Shown here: positions 17,029 through 24,920 of the stretch, in pieces | Position numbering within the stretch: the stretch's first letter is position 1 | How the letters are laid out: each line of letters opens with the position of its first letter | Origin: Herbaspirillum autotrophicum | GTDB taxonomy: Bacteria > Pseudomonadota > Gammaproteobacteria > Burkholderiales > Burkholderiaceae_D | NCBI RefSeq assembly: GCF_001189915.1 | Contig: NZ_LFLS01000012.1 | Coordinates: forward strand, 84,001 to 148,000 | DNA length: 64,000 nucleotides | Direction of reading: 5' to 3' | The notes under the pieces: model-generated | The model's database searches: none | What the model saw: the letters and a program-made list of their open reading frames with translations, nothing else | Told to the model about the DNA's origin: nothing | Program-made: the position numbers and the translations under genes

Positions 17029-18396
17029 TCAGAGGGCTTGGCGCATGGTGACAAACTCCTCTGCCGTGGTCGGATGAATGCCGATGGTGCGGTCCAGCAT
17101 TTTCTTGGTGATACCGCATTGCAACGCCGCCGCAAAACCCTGCAAGATTTCGCCGGCTTCGGCGCCGACCATGTGCATGCCGAGCACCACATCGCTGGCG
17201 GCATCCACCACCAGCTTCATGAATACCCGCTCATCGCTGCCGCTCAGGGTATGCCGCAGCGGCTTGAATTCACTCTTGAAAATAAGCACCGCCGCGTGTT
17301 GCGCCCTGGCCTGCTCTTCGCTCAAACCCACCGTCGCCACATTGGGATGACTGAACACGGCCGTCGGTACATGGCGATACAGATTGTCGTCAGCACTCAC
17401 CGCCTTGCCAAACAATTGCGCCGCTACCTGCATGCCTTCGGCCAGCGCCACCGGCGTCAGTTGCAGGCGCCCGTTGACGTCGCCAATCACATCGCCGATC
17501 GCCAGCACCGAGGCCACGTTGGTACGAAAATCCGCATCCACCGCAATCGCGCCATTGGCGGTTTGCTCAATGCCCGCCTGCGCCAGCCCGAGGCCGTCGG
17601 TATTGGCGCGGCGGCCGGTGGCAAACAGCATGCAATCGGTGTGCAGCACGCGGTTGTCATTCAGTGTCACCTGTGTGCCGCTGCGGCCGGCGGCCATCGA
17701 CGTTACCTGCGTTTGCAAACGAATGGTAATGCCCTTCTTTTGCATTTCGCGCGCCAGCACGGACCCGAGTTCGGCATCCATGCCGCGCAACAAGCGATCA
17801 CCCCGATGCAACAACGTCACCTGACTGCCGAGGCCATTCAGGATCGACGCCAGTTCCACCGCGATATAGCCGCCGCCGGCCACCACTGCCCGCGCCGGCA
17901 AACCCGGCATGGCAAAGAACGCATCGGAACTGATGGCATGGCCGATACCCGGTAAATCCGGCATGGCGGGCTTGCCGCCGGTGGCGATCAGAATGTGGCG
18001 CGCGGTAATGTGTTTGCCACCGACACTGACCGTATGCCCGTCGACCAGCGTGGCCCGCTGAGCCATCAATGTCACGCCGGAATTGCTGAGCAAGCGCCGG
18101 TAGACATCATTGAGGCGGGCGATTTCGCGATCCTTGGCCGCACGCAAGGCTTGCCAGTCGAACGCCCGGATGCCGACGGTCCAGCCGTAGCCGGCGGCGG
18201 CGTCGAATTCCTGATGCATATGCGCGGCATATGACATCAGCTTTTTGGGGATACAGCCGACATTGACACAAGTACCGCCCAGGTATTGCTGTTCCGCCAC
18301 GGCCACGCGGGTGCCATGACTGGCGGCAAAGCGGCTGGCGCGTACGCCGCCGGAACCGGCGCCGATGGTGAATAAATCGTAATCGTATTGCGGCAT
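17029..18396 (-). CDS. gor: Glutathione-disulfide reductase
   Basis: A 455-residue FAD/NADPH disulfide oxidoreductase that keeps glutathione reduced. The N-terminal FAD motif GAGSGGVRASRFAA is followed by the redox-active disulfide GGTCVNVGCIPKK (about 40-52), a central NADPH-binding GGGYIAVEL, the second FAD motif with LAIGDV, and the C-terminal dimer motif with HPTTAEE that supplies the catalytic His-Glu. GSH-reductase features (VRASR and the GYGW segment) favour Gor over mercuric or lipoamide enzymes. I start at ATG 18396; the upstream frame adds 16 unrelated residues. It sits between two paralogous binding-protein genes and downstream of a GST gene, which suggests glutathione-dependent chemistry in this aromatic cluster. 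Confidence 0.9.
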   Translation of the reverse strand: MPQYDYDLFTIGAGSGGVRASRFAASHGTRVAVAEQQYLGGTCVNVGCIPKKLMSYAAHMHQEFDAAAGYGWTVGIRAFDWQALRAAKDREIARLNDVYRRLLSNSGVTLMAQRATLVDGHTVSVGGKHITARHILIATGGKPAMPDLPGIGHAISSDAFFAMPGLPARAVVAGGGYIAVELASILNGLGSQVTLLHRGDRLLRGMDAELGSVLAREMQKKGITIRLQTQVTSMAAGRSGTQVTLNDNRVLHTDCMLFATGRRANTDGLGLAQAGIEQTANGAIAVDADFRTNVASVLAIGDVIGDVNGRLQLTPVALAEGMQVAAQLFGKAVSADDNLYRHVPTAVFSHPNVATVGLSEEQARAQHAAVLIFKSEFKPLRHTLSGSDERVFMKLVVDAASDVVLGMHMVGAEAGEILQGFAAALQCGITKKMLDRTIGIHPTTAEEFVTMRQAL

Positions 18397-18484
18397 GCAG
18401 AGAATCTTTCCGGCGCACGCCACCGGAATCGGCGACGGACGCATGTTGCGTTGACAGGGTGTTGAGATTGATGTTGCGGCGGCC

Positions 18485-19660
18485 TTACTTCGGCAATGGC
18501 TCCATCACCCATTTTTCATTCTTGATCGACACCATCACGCGTGACCAGTCATCGAGTCCCGAATGATCGGCCGGCGTCATGTTGAAGACCCCGGAATTGG
18601 CCGGCAGATTCTTGATGTTTTCAAGCGCGTCACGCAAGGCGATGCGGAATTCACGGGTACCCGGCTTGGCCTTTTTCGCGGCTTCCGGCACTGCCCGTTC
18701 CAGCAACAGCAACACGTCGTATGCTTGCGCAGCAAAGGTCGAACGCGAATTCTTGCCATACTTGCTTTCATACAACGGCACATACTTCGCGCTCACCGCC
18801 TTGGTCGGATAACTGTCCGGCAATTGCTCCCACACCAGATTCGGCCCCACCGGCAAATAACTGCCATTCAAGACCTTGCCGCCGACACGCAAGAAATCTT
18901 CGGTGGCGGCGCCATGGGTCTGGTAAATCTTGCCCTGATAGCCGCGTTCCTTGAGCGCCGCATGCGGCATCACGGCCGGCGTGCCGGAGCCGGCAATCAA
19001 TACCGCATCCGGATGCGCCGCGATGATTCGCAGCACCTGCGAAGTCACGCTGGTGTCCTTGGGATTGAATCGCTCGACGCCAACCAACTGGATCTGCCTG
19101 GCATCGGCAAACGACTTCACTTCCGACAGCCAGCTTTCCCCGAAGGCATCACTAAAGCCGATGAAGCCCACCGTCTTGACGCCATGCTCGCGCATGTGCC
19201 GGATGATCGCCGTGACCACCAGTGAATCGTTGGAGGCGGTCTTGAATACCCACCGCTTCTTGTCATCCATCGGCGTTACCAGCCGTGCCGAGGCGCCCAG
19301 TGCAATCAGCGGGGTATCGGTGCCGGCAATCGCCTCGATGATTGCCAGCGACTGCGATGAGGTCGACGAACCGACGATCAGATCCACCTTGTCATCGAGA
19401 AAACGCTTGGCGTTCTTGACCGAATTGGTGGTATCGCTGGTGTCATCGAGTATCTGGAAATCGACATCGATGCCGGCGATCTTCTTGGGAAACAGATTGA
19501 CCGAATTGCGCGCACCGATACCGATGGTGGCCGCCGAACCGGTGGTCGGCACCGTCACGCCGACCTTGATGCCCTGCGCCAGTACACTGCCGCCGAGCAG
19601 CATGATGCCAAGTTGCGACCAGAGCAGCCGGCGCACCATTTTTTTTGCGGTTTGTCTCAT
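18485..19660 (-). CDS. ABC transporter periplasmic binding protein (paralogue of 15730-16887)
   Basis: A 391-residue secreted solute-binding protein of the Peripla_BP_6 family. After a basic N-terminus and hydrophobic signal segment (ending VLAQG), the mature protein reads KVGVTVPTTGSAATIGIG, nearly identical to the paralogue upstream of pabBC; long blocks such as KERGY and KAVSAKYVPLYESKYG are shared. Two adjacent ATG codons are possible; I prefer the second (19660) because GAGG lies five bases before it. It lies downstream of the Rieske reductase gene and upstream of gor, all on the minus strand. The most likely ligand is an aromatic acid feeding this cluster, an inference from context only. 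Confidence 0.88.
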   Translation of the reverse strand: MRQTAKKMVRRLLWSQLGIMLLGGSVLAQGIKVGVTVPTTGSAATIGIGARNSVNLFPKKIAGIDVDFQILDDTSDTTNSVKNAKRFLDDKVDLIVGSSTSSQSLAIIEAIAGTDTPLIALGASARLVTPMDDKKRWVFKTASNDSLVVTAIIRHMREHGVKTVGFIGFSDAFGESWLSEVKSFADARQIQLVGVERFNPKDTSVTSQVLRIIAAHPDAVLIAGSGTPAVMPHAALKERGYQGKIYQTHGAATEDFLRVGGKVLNGSYLPVGPNLVWEQLPDSYPTKAVSAKYVPLYESKYGKNSRSTFAAQAYDVLLLLERAVPEAAKKAKPGTREFRIALRDALENIKNLPANSGVFNMTPADHSGLDDWSRVMVSIKNEKWVMEPLPK

Positions 19661-19737
19661 CATTTCCTCGTTTTATATTTTAAGTTCTTATAGTCGGCGT
19701 CTTGCAACGCCATCTCCTCGCTGCTACTCCAGACCTG

Positions 19738-20694
19738 CTACAAATCCAGTGTCAGCGACGCCCCTTTGGCACGCGACACACAAATCATCATGCAATTGCC
19801 GGCCGCCTTTTCCGCTGCCGACAAGACGTAATCACGATGTTCCGGCTCCCCTTCCAGCACCTTGACTTCACAACTGCGACACATGCCTTCGCGACAGGAA
19901 AACGGCAAACAGAAACCGCTTTCTTCGAGCACGTCCAAGATGCTGCGGTCAGCACCGATTTCGATTTCGCGCCCGCTGCTTCCGATCTTGACGGCAAAGC
20001 TACCGGCTGCCCGGTCACCGCCGCCACTATCCGGCGGTGGCGCGAACCATTCCACAAATGCCGGATTGTTCGGATGTTCCTGAGCAAAACCGGTCACCGC
20101 TTCCATCACCGGTGCCGGTCCGCAGCAATACACCGGCACGCCGCCACCGAGTTTGCGCAATGCACTGCGGAAGTCACACAGACCCGCTTGCTCGTCGTCG
20201 AAATGCAGGTGAATGCGGTTGCGATCGAAGCCCATCAATTCATCGCAAAACGCTGCACGCTGCCGGCTGCGCGCCAGATACAGCAATTCCCAGTCGCGCT
20301 GTTCGGCGATACATTGGCGGATCATGGCCAGAATCGGCGTGATGCCGATGCCGCCGGCGACGAAGAACAACTTGCGATGATCGGCGGCCAGCGGAAAATT
20401 GTTGCGCGGCGCACTGATGCTGATGCTGGTGCCTTGCCGCAATTTTTCGTGGACCCACGCCGAACCGCCGCGACTGTTGGCTACCCGCGCCACGCCGATC
20501 TGATAACAGCCGCTGTCGCGCCAGTCATTGAGCAGCGAATACTGGCGAACCAGGCCGTTCGGCAAAAACAGATCGATATGCGCACCCGGCGTAAAGCGCG
20601 GCAAGGAGGCGCCGTCTGCTCGCCGCAATTCCAGCGTCACGATGCCCTTGGCCTCGGCCGCATAGCTGCTGACGATGACCTCGATTTTTTCCAT
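19738..20694 (-). CDS. Vanillate-demethylase-type oxidoreductase (Rieske oxygenase reductase)
   Basis: A 318-residue NADH-dependent reductase in the VanB/phthalate dioxygenase reductase class, which passes electrons to a Rieske oxygenase. The order is flavin-binding domain (RQYSLLND around 70), NAD-binding domain (FVAGGIGITPILAM near 111-124) and C-terminal plant-type 2Fe-2S domain with CREGMCRSCEVKV giving C-x4-C-x2-C and the fourth Cys in NCMMICVSRA. Its partner oxygenase is encoded 108 bp upstream on the same strand. Substrate follows that of the oxygenase and is not determined here. Confidence 0.88.
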   Translation of the reverse strand: MEKIEVIVSSYAAEAKGIVTLELRRADGASLPRFTPGAHIDLFLPNGLVRQYSLLNDWRDSGCYQIGVARVANSRGGSAWVHEKLRQGTSISISAPRNNFPLAADHRKLFFVAGGIGITPILAMIRQCIAEQRDWELLYLARSRQRAAFCDELMGFDRNRIHLHFDDEQAGLCDFRSALRKLGGGVPVYCCGPAPVMEAVTGFAQEHPNNPAFVEWFAPPPDSGGGDRAAGSFAVKIGSSGREIEIGADRSILDVLEESGFCLPFSCREGMCRSCEVKVLEGEPEHRDYVLSAAEKAAGNCMMICVSRAKGASLTLDL

Positions 20695-20802
20695 GTCATT
20701 CCCATCGATAAGAAAGAATCAACTGCAAAAATTGGCATCCGCACTGCGCACGCCGGCCGCTGACGGTCGGGCGTTCCGGCACTGGGCGATGCCGCTGCCG
20801 GT

Positions 20803-21837
20803 TCATGCCGCGGCGCGTTCTTTTTTGATTTTCTGATCGACCACCCAGCGCAGATGCGACAACGCGGCATCAGCGGCAATCGCGCGCAACGGGAAAGCAG
20901 GATCGGCATCCAGCACTTCCTGCTGCTTTTCGATGATGGCCTTGTCTTCGTAAAAGCCTTCCAGGATACTGGCGCTCAGTGAACGCGAAATCTGATCGAC
21001 GTCTTCACGCTGGTTATGCATATAGACCCAGAAAAAGTGTGTGGTGGTTTCACTTTCCGGCGTCATGGCCTGGAAATTGCGGAACGAGATCGAGCCTTCG
21101 CGATTGCCCTTTTCGATGCCGTTGCCAACCGGTGAAAAGCCCGACTCCAGAAAGAAGAATCCCGGCACCAGCATCTTCACCGTATTCCAGCGGTCCACCT
21201 TCGGCATATGCTTGACGAACTTGCGCACGAATGGCGGCAAGTCGCTGTTCAAATGGTATTTGGTCAGCTTGAAGCCATTTTCCAGCCGCTCCATCGGCGT
21301 TTGCGTCTGCTCGGCGATGTAGTTTTCCGAACCGCCCAGAGTATTGGTATGCACATACGCAATATGGTTGATGTCGGCCAGGTTGTCGGTGATCAGCTGA
21401 TAATTCGATTTGTAATGCATGTAACCCGGCATGCCGTGCCACTCGGGATTGGTCAGGTATTCAAACTCCGGAATGTCGGCCTTGTTGGCGAGCGCCTTGT
21501 CGCCCATCCAGATCCACACCAGCCGCCCCACGGTTTCAACCGGATAGCTGCGCACCTTGAGGCTGGGCGGGATCGACTCCTGTCCCGGGATTTCAACACA
21601 CGCGCCGGTGTTATCGAACAGCAAACCGTGATACATGCAGCGCACGCAATTGCCTTCCAGTCGTCCTTGCGACAATGCCGCACCGCGATGACAGCAGCGG
21701 TCTTCCATTGCCACCACGGCGTTGTCCGCGCCTTTGTACAACAGGATCTTTTCGTTGAGGATGGTGCGCGCCAGCAAGGCGCCATCGATCAGTTCGTAAT
21801 CCCATCCGGCTACATACCAGGTATTTTTGATAAACAT
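20803..21837 (-). CDS. Rieske non-heme iron oxygenase (VanA-like aromatic O-demethylase/hydroxylase)
   Basis: A 344-residue oxygenase component. The Rieske centre is C48-x-H50 and C67-x2-H70 in CCHRGAALSQG and CMYHG. The mononuclear iron site is D155-x2-H158-x4-H163 in DINHIAYVH. The short length and absence of a beta subunit place it with VanA, dicamba O-demethylase and phthalate 4,5-dioxygenase-type enzymes. With the adjoining LigAB-type dioxygenase, a plausible job is demethylation or hydroxylation of a methoxylated or carboxylated phenol to give a catechol for ring cleavage. Calling it vanillate demethylase would be over-specific. A good ribosome site (GGAGACGACAAC) precedes ATG 21837. 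Confidence 0.85.
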   Translation of the reverse strand: MFIKNTWYVAGWDYELIDGALLARTILNEKILLYKGADNAVVAMEDRCCHRGAALSQGRLEGNCVRCMYHGLLFDNTGACVEIPGQESIPPSLKVRSYPVETVGRLVWIWMGDKALANKADIPEFEYLTNPEWHGMPGYMHYKSNYQLITDNLADINHIAYVHTNTLGGSENYIAEQTQTPMERLENGFKLTKYHLNSDLPPFVRKFVKHMPKVDRWNTVKMLVPGFFFLESGFSPVGNGIEKGNREGSISFRNFQAMTPESETTTHFFWVYMHNQREDVDQISRSLSASILEGFYEDKAIIEKQQEVLDADPAFPLRAIAADAALSHLRWVVDQKIKKERAAA

Positions 21838-21903
21838 GTTGTCGTCTCCATTGAAAATCGTTTTTAGGTGTTCACGCCAGCCACTGCAAAAACCGCTACC
21901 GCA

Positions 21904-22722
21904 TCAAAGGTTCATGACCCCCACCGTGCAGCCGCAGGCAAACGGCGGGATCGGTTCGTAACACCAGATTTCACCCTTGCTGCCTTCGGCCACGCCGGCG
22001 GCGGCAATGTAGGTGCGGATTTCATAACCGCCCTGACCGCCTTCGCGATAGGTATCTTCATCGGTGTAATCGAGCATGGCGGCGCGGTCATTGGCCGACC
22101 AGCGGCGCAGGAATTCGCGGTCCCATGCTTCGTTGATGGTGCCGGTGTCGGGGGTACAGGGCCAATGCGAAATGCCACCGGTGCCGATCACGGCGATGCG
22201 TTCCGGCATCTGGTCAGCAGCGCGCCGGATTGCCTGCCCTAATGCATAAGCGCGATGCAGCGGCGCCATTGGCGGACACTGGCAATTGATATTGACCGGA
22301 ATCACCGGGATATCGTAATCAGGCGTCAGGTGATGCAGTGGCACCATGATGCCGTGATCGAATTTCCATTCTTCGCAATAGCTGATATCCACCTCTTGCA
22401 TCACGCCATCCATCAAGCGGCGTGAGATATCGCGCGAACCCGGCACTTCGCGGCGCGGAATCCGCAACCATTCGGGATCTTCAATCGGCCCTTCATACTG
22501 ATCTGCCATGCCGATGGCAAACGACGGCATGTTGTTCATGAAGAAATTGGCGAAATGCTCGGCGGCGATGATCACCAGCGCATCCGGTTGGGCGGCATGC
22601 AAGGCGTCACGCATGCGGGCGTAACTCTGCATCAGGCGTTCACGCGCCGCCGGCTCGGCGCGTTCGGTGCGGGCGGTGATGCCGGGACCATGACTGCAAA
22701 CACCGGTAAAAACGATACTCAT
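21904..22722 (-). CDS. Class III extradiol ring-cleavage dioxygenase, catalytic (LigB-type) subunit
   Basis: A 272-residue iron-dependent dioxygenase related to the beta subunit of protocatechuate 4,5-dioxygenase. Probable Fe ligands are H11 (VCSHGPG), H57 (AAEHFANFF) and E235 (GGYEIRTYIAA); H187 in GTGGISHWP corresponds to the catalytic base of LigB (His195). It opens the ring of a protocatechuate-, gallate- or methylgallate-like catechol. The small subunit gene overlaps it by 4 bp (ATGA), so the two are translationally coupled. The following pathway enzymes (LigC, LigI, LigJ, LigK or Gal types) are absent from the window, so the exact substrate stays open. Confidence 0.85.
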   Translation of the reverse strand: MSIVFTGVCSHGPGITARTERAEPAARERLMQSYARMRDALHAAQPDALVIIAAEHFANFFMNNMPSFAIGMADQYEGPIEDPEWLRIPRREVPGSRDISRRLMDGVMQEVDISYCEEWKFDHGIMVPLHHLTPDYDIPVIPVNINCQCPPMAPLHRAYALGQAIRRAADQMPERIAVIGTGGISHWPCTPDTGTINEAWDREFLRRWSANDRAAMLDYTDEDTYREGGQGGYEIRTYIAAAGVAEGSKGEIWCYEPIPPFACGCTVGVMNL

Positions 22723-23048
22723 GATTGCTTACCTTTATTCTGGCTGTGGTTTTCCTTGATCGCATAAATCCCGGCGCGTACCGGGCCGTGCGTGGCCACG
22801 CCGGCGCGCATCGCTTCCAGATAGGCGTTCCATTCATGGCCGCAAGATGCGGCGAAATGCATCAGCAACTGGCCGTTCACGCCGAGCACGTACAGCAAGC
22901 CGATATCCGGCCCGCGCAAGGCATTGCGTTCTTCGTCGTTGAGGCTGTATGCCGTCAGGAATTGCGCGCTGTCGGCGCGAAACGCCGCCATCGCCTGGGG
23001 ATTGCGGTTGACCTCGTAGATCACCTTTTGCACCGCGTACAAGCTCAT
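22719..23048 (-). CDS. Class III extradiol dioxygenase small (LigA-type) subunit
   Basis: A 109-residue all-helical protein matching the alpha subunit of protocatechuate 4,5-dioxygenase, which packs over the active site of LigB. Recognisable parts are the LTAYSLNDEERNALRGPDIGLLYVLG core and the MHFAASCGHEWNAYLEAMR end. The start codon directly abuts the GST stop (TGAATG) and has GGAGG inside the end of the GST gene; its own stop overlaps the LigB start. The tight packing argues for a fixed-ratio operon. Confidence 0.87.
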   Translation of the reverse strand: MSLYAVQKVIYEVNRNPQAMAAFRADSAQFLTAYSLNDEERNALRGPDIGLLYVLGVNGQLLMHFAASCGHEWNAYLEAMRAGVATHGPVRAGIYAIKENHSQNKGKQS

Positions 23049-23756
23049 TCAAGCCTCCATCACGATATGCGGCGGCAAATCGTAGGCGCGTACCGCACGC
23101 TCACGCGCCACCGCCTTGCGCACTGCCGGTCGCGCCGCAACCCGCTGCGCCAGTGCAGCGTAACGCGGGCGCGCGGGCAAACCGCATTGCACGCGCTCGT
23201 CGAAGCTCCACAGATAAAACACGAACAGATAGGCATCCACTACGGTGAAGGTTTCACCGAGTGCGTAAGTGCTGTCGCCGAGGCGCGATTCGATCAGTTC
23301 CAGATACCTGGCCAGATTCTTGCCGCCCTGTGCCTGCACCGCCGCCATGCCTGCCGCCTCTTCGCCGCCATATGTCTGCGGCCGGAAGATCGAGCGATAT
23401 GCCACATGCAGGCTGCTGGAAATCAGATTCATCCATTCATGCGCCCGTGCCCGCGCCACGGTGCCGGGGCGCGGCAACAACTGGCTTTCCGGTGCCAGAT
23501 CGGCGATATAGGTCAAAATCGCCTGCGATTCGGTCAGGATCTGGCCGCCGATGCCGAGTGCCGGCACCGTGCCGCTCGGATTGAGTCGCAAATAATCGGC
23601 CTGACGGTTTTCCTGATTACGGATATTTACCGCCACCGCCTCAAATGCCAGACCCGATTCTTCCAGCGCGATATGCGAGGCCAGCGAACAGGCTTTGGGG
23701 CTGTAGTACAGCGACAGCGACGGTGGGAATGCGGAAGGTAAAGATTGGCCGGTCAT
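23049..23756 (-). CDS. Glutathione S-transferase (beta-class-like)
   Basis: A 235-residue two-domain GST. The thioredoxin-like N-terminal half reads LYYSPKACSLASHIALEESG, with the Cys/Ser active-site region of beta-class enzymes, followed by the cis-Pro motif SGTVPAL and the GSH-gripping LTESQAIL. The helical C-terminal half has the FTVVDAYLFV N-capping motif. It is the first gene of the minus-strand aromatic operon and directly precedes ligA. In lignin-type pathways GSTs cleave beta-ether or remove glutathione from ring products; that role here is inferred from neighbours including gor. ATG 23756 has a purine-rich site (CGAGGACAACAC). Confidence 0.85.
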   Translation of the reverse strand: MTGQSLPSAFPPSLSLYYSPKACSLASHIALEESGLAFEAVAVNIRNQENRQADYLRLNPSGTVPALGIGGQILTESQAILTYIADLAPESQLLPRPGTVARARAHEWMNLISSSLHVAYRSIFRPQTYGGEEAAGMAAVQAQGGKNLARYLELIESRLGDSTYALGETFTVVDAYLFVFYLWSFDERVQCGLPARPRYAALAQRVAARPAVRKAVARERAVRAYDLPPHIVMEA

Positions 23757-23913
23757 GTGTTGTCCTCGATTGTTGATGCAAATCTGATGTCATGCAGCAA
23801 CTTCACGGACAAAACCACGCCGCCATGGCTTTGCATTAGAATGCCCCTGAAGCCGGCATCGGTTTGCCCTGAGATTGCATGCGTCGATCATAGAGAGCGG
23901 GGCCAGTGATGTC

Positions 23914-23933
23914 TGTCCTCCGAACTAAGGACA
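23914..23933. promoter_or_regulatory. 20-bp inverted repeat before LuxR-type regulator
   Basis: TGTCCT (23914-23919) and AGGACA (23928-23933) are a perfect inverted repeat with an 8-bp spacer, total 20 bp, the size of a lux-type box. It lies between the divergent GST operon and the LuxR-type gene, about 63 bp before the latter. A second repeat follows at 23956-23974. Confidence 0.45.
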
Positions 23934-23955
23934 AATGGCCCGAAACCGGCTTCCG

Positions 23956-23974
23956 ACCTGCGTTAGAAGCAGGT
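23956..23974. promoter_or_regulatory. Second inverted repeat in the GST/LuxR gap
   Basis: ACCTGC (23956-23961) and GCAGGT (23969-23974) are a perfect inverted repeat with a 7-bp spacer, 22 bp before the regulator start. In the transcript it would form a hairpin next to the ribosome site, so it could act at DNA or RNA level. Confidence 0.4.
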
Positions 23975-23995
23975 ACATACAAGAACGGAGACAAC

Positions 23996-24865
23996 ATGCG
24001 TATATGGCAAAGCAGCCAGCAACCAGCGCGAATTTCGGTCGCCCCGGCCGGTCTGTCACGTCTGCTGGCGGCGATTACCGATGAAGACCGGACGCAATTG
24101 CCGCGCGCGATTCTGGATCTGGTGCGTTCCGAAGTGGACGTGATCAACTGCGCATTGTTTTTATTGCCGGCAGTGGGCCAGCCGTGGCTGCTGGGACATG
24201 CCGAGGTGAATAATCCGTCGCTGGTGGCATCCGCCTGGGGCGCCTATCTGGATCAGTATTACCAGCGCGATATCGGTTTGCAGCAAGTCTTGCGACATGA
24301 CAACCTGTCGGTACTGTCGCGCTCCTCGATCCTGTTGCATCAGGACGCCAGCGACATCATCGATACCGGCTACCGCAACGATTGCTACGACAATACCGGG
24401 ACCTCGCAACGCTTTGCGATCTTCCGCAAGATCAAGGGCAACAATAATCTGCTGATCGGGATTTATCGCTCGGCCTCGGCCAAGGCCTTGTCGGCGTCCG
24501 ATCTGCTCTATCTGGAATTGCTGGCCGACTGCCTCAGCGAAGCCGCCGTGCAGCGCTATCGCATCATGCCGCAGACGCTGGTGCTGAGCGCCAACAAGCT
24601 GGACTCGCTGCAACAGGAACTCGATACCAAACTGAGCAAGCGCGAATACGACCTGATTCTGTGTATCGCGCGCGGCATGACGATTCCGGCTGCAGCCAAG
24701 GCCATGGGCATCAAGACCGTATCGGCCGTGACCTACCGCAACCGCGGCTTCGCCAAACTCAACATCCGCACCCAGCAGGAATTGTTCGCCAAACTGATGG
24801 AGCACAGCGATGGCAGCAGCGCGGCCGGCGTGATGATGCCCGCCTCGCCAATATTGATGTCGTGA
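23996..24865 (+). CDS. LuxR-family transcriptional regulator of the adjacent aromatic cluster
   Basis: A 289-residue DNA-binding protein. The C-terminal LuxR-type helix-turn-helix lies at about 220-275: LSKREYDLILCIARGMTIPAAAKAMGI... then VTYRNRGFAKLNIRTQQELFA. The N-terminal 200 residues look like a GAF/PAS-like ligand-binding fold, not a receiver domain (no phospho-Asp motif) and not an obvious acyl-homoserine-lactone domain. It is divergent from the GST-ligAB-Rieske unit, so it probably senses an aromatic inducer and controls that unit. ATG 23996 has GGAG six bases upstream; an open frame reaching further upstream lacks support. Confidence 0.75.
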   Translation: MRIWQSSQQPARISVAPAGLSRLLAAITDEDRTQLPRAILDLVRSEVDVINCALFLLPAVGQPWLLGHAEVNNPSLVASAWGAYLDQYYQRDIGLQQVLRHDNLSVLSRSSILLHQDASDIIDTGYRNDCYDNTGTSQRFAIFRKIKGNNNLLIGIYRSASAKALSASDLLYLELLADCLSEAAVQRYRIMPQTLVLSANKLDSLQQELDTKLSKREYDLILCIARGMTIPAAAKAMGIKTVSAVTYRNRGFAKLNIRTQQELFAKLMEHSDGSSAAGVMMPASPILMS

Positions 24866-24873
24866 ATCTGGCC

Positions 24874-24896
24874 GGCCGGCGGCGCTGCCACCGGCC
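24874..24896. terminator. GC-rich hairpin between convergent genes
   Basis: A stem of GGCCGG/CCGGCC extended by GGC/GCC with one mismatch and a 3-base loop lies between the LuxR-type gene and the chemoreceptor gene, which converge. It lacks a T-run on either side, so it is only a possible bidirectional stop. Confidence 0.3.
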
Positions 24897-24920
24897 CTCT
24901 CCAGCCTTCACCAGGCTTGA

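Noticed and set aside
23996..24865. Acyl-homoserine-lactone receptor (quorum sensing) identity for the LuxR-type protein
   Set aside because: I could not recognise the conserved Trp/Tyr/Asp pattern of autoinducer domains, no LuxI is nearby, and context is aromatic catabolism.
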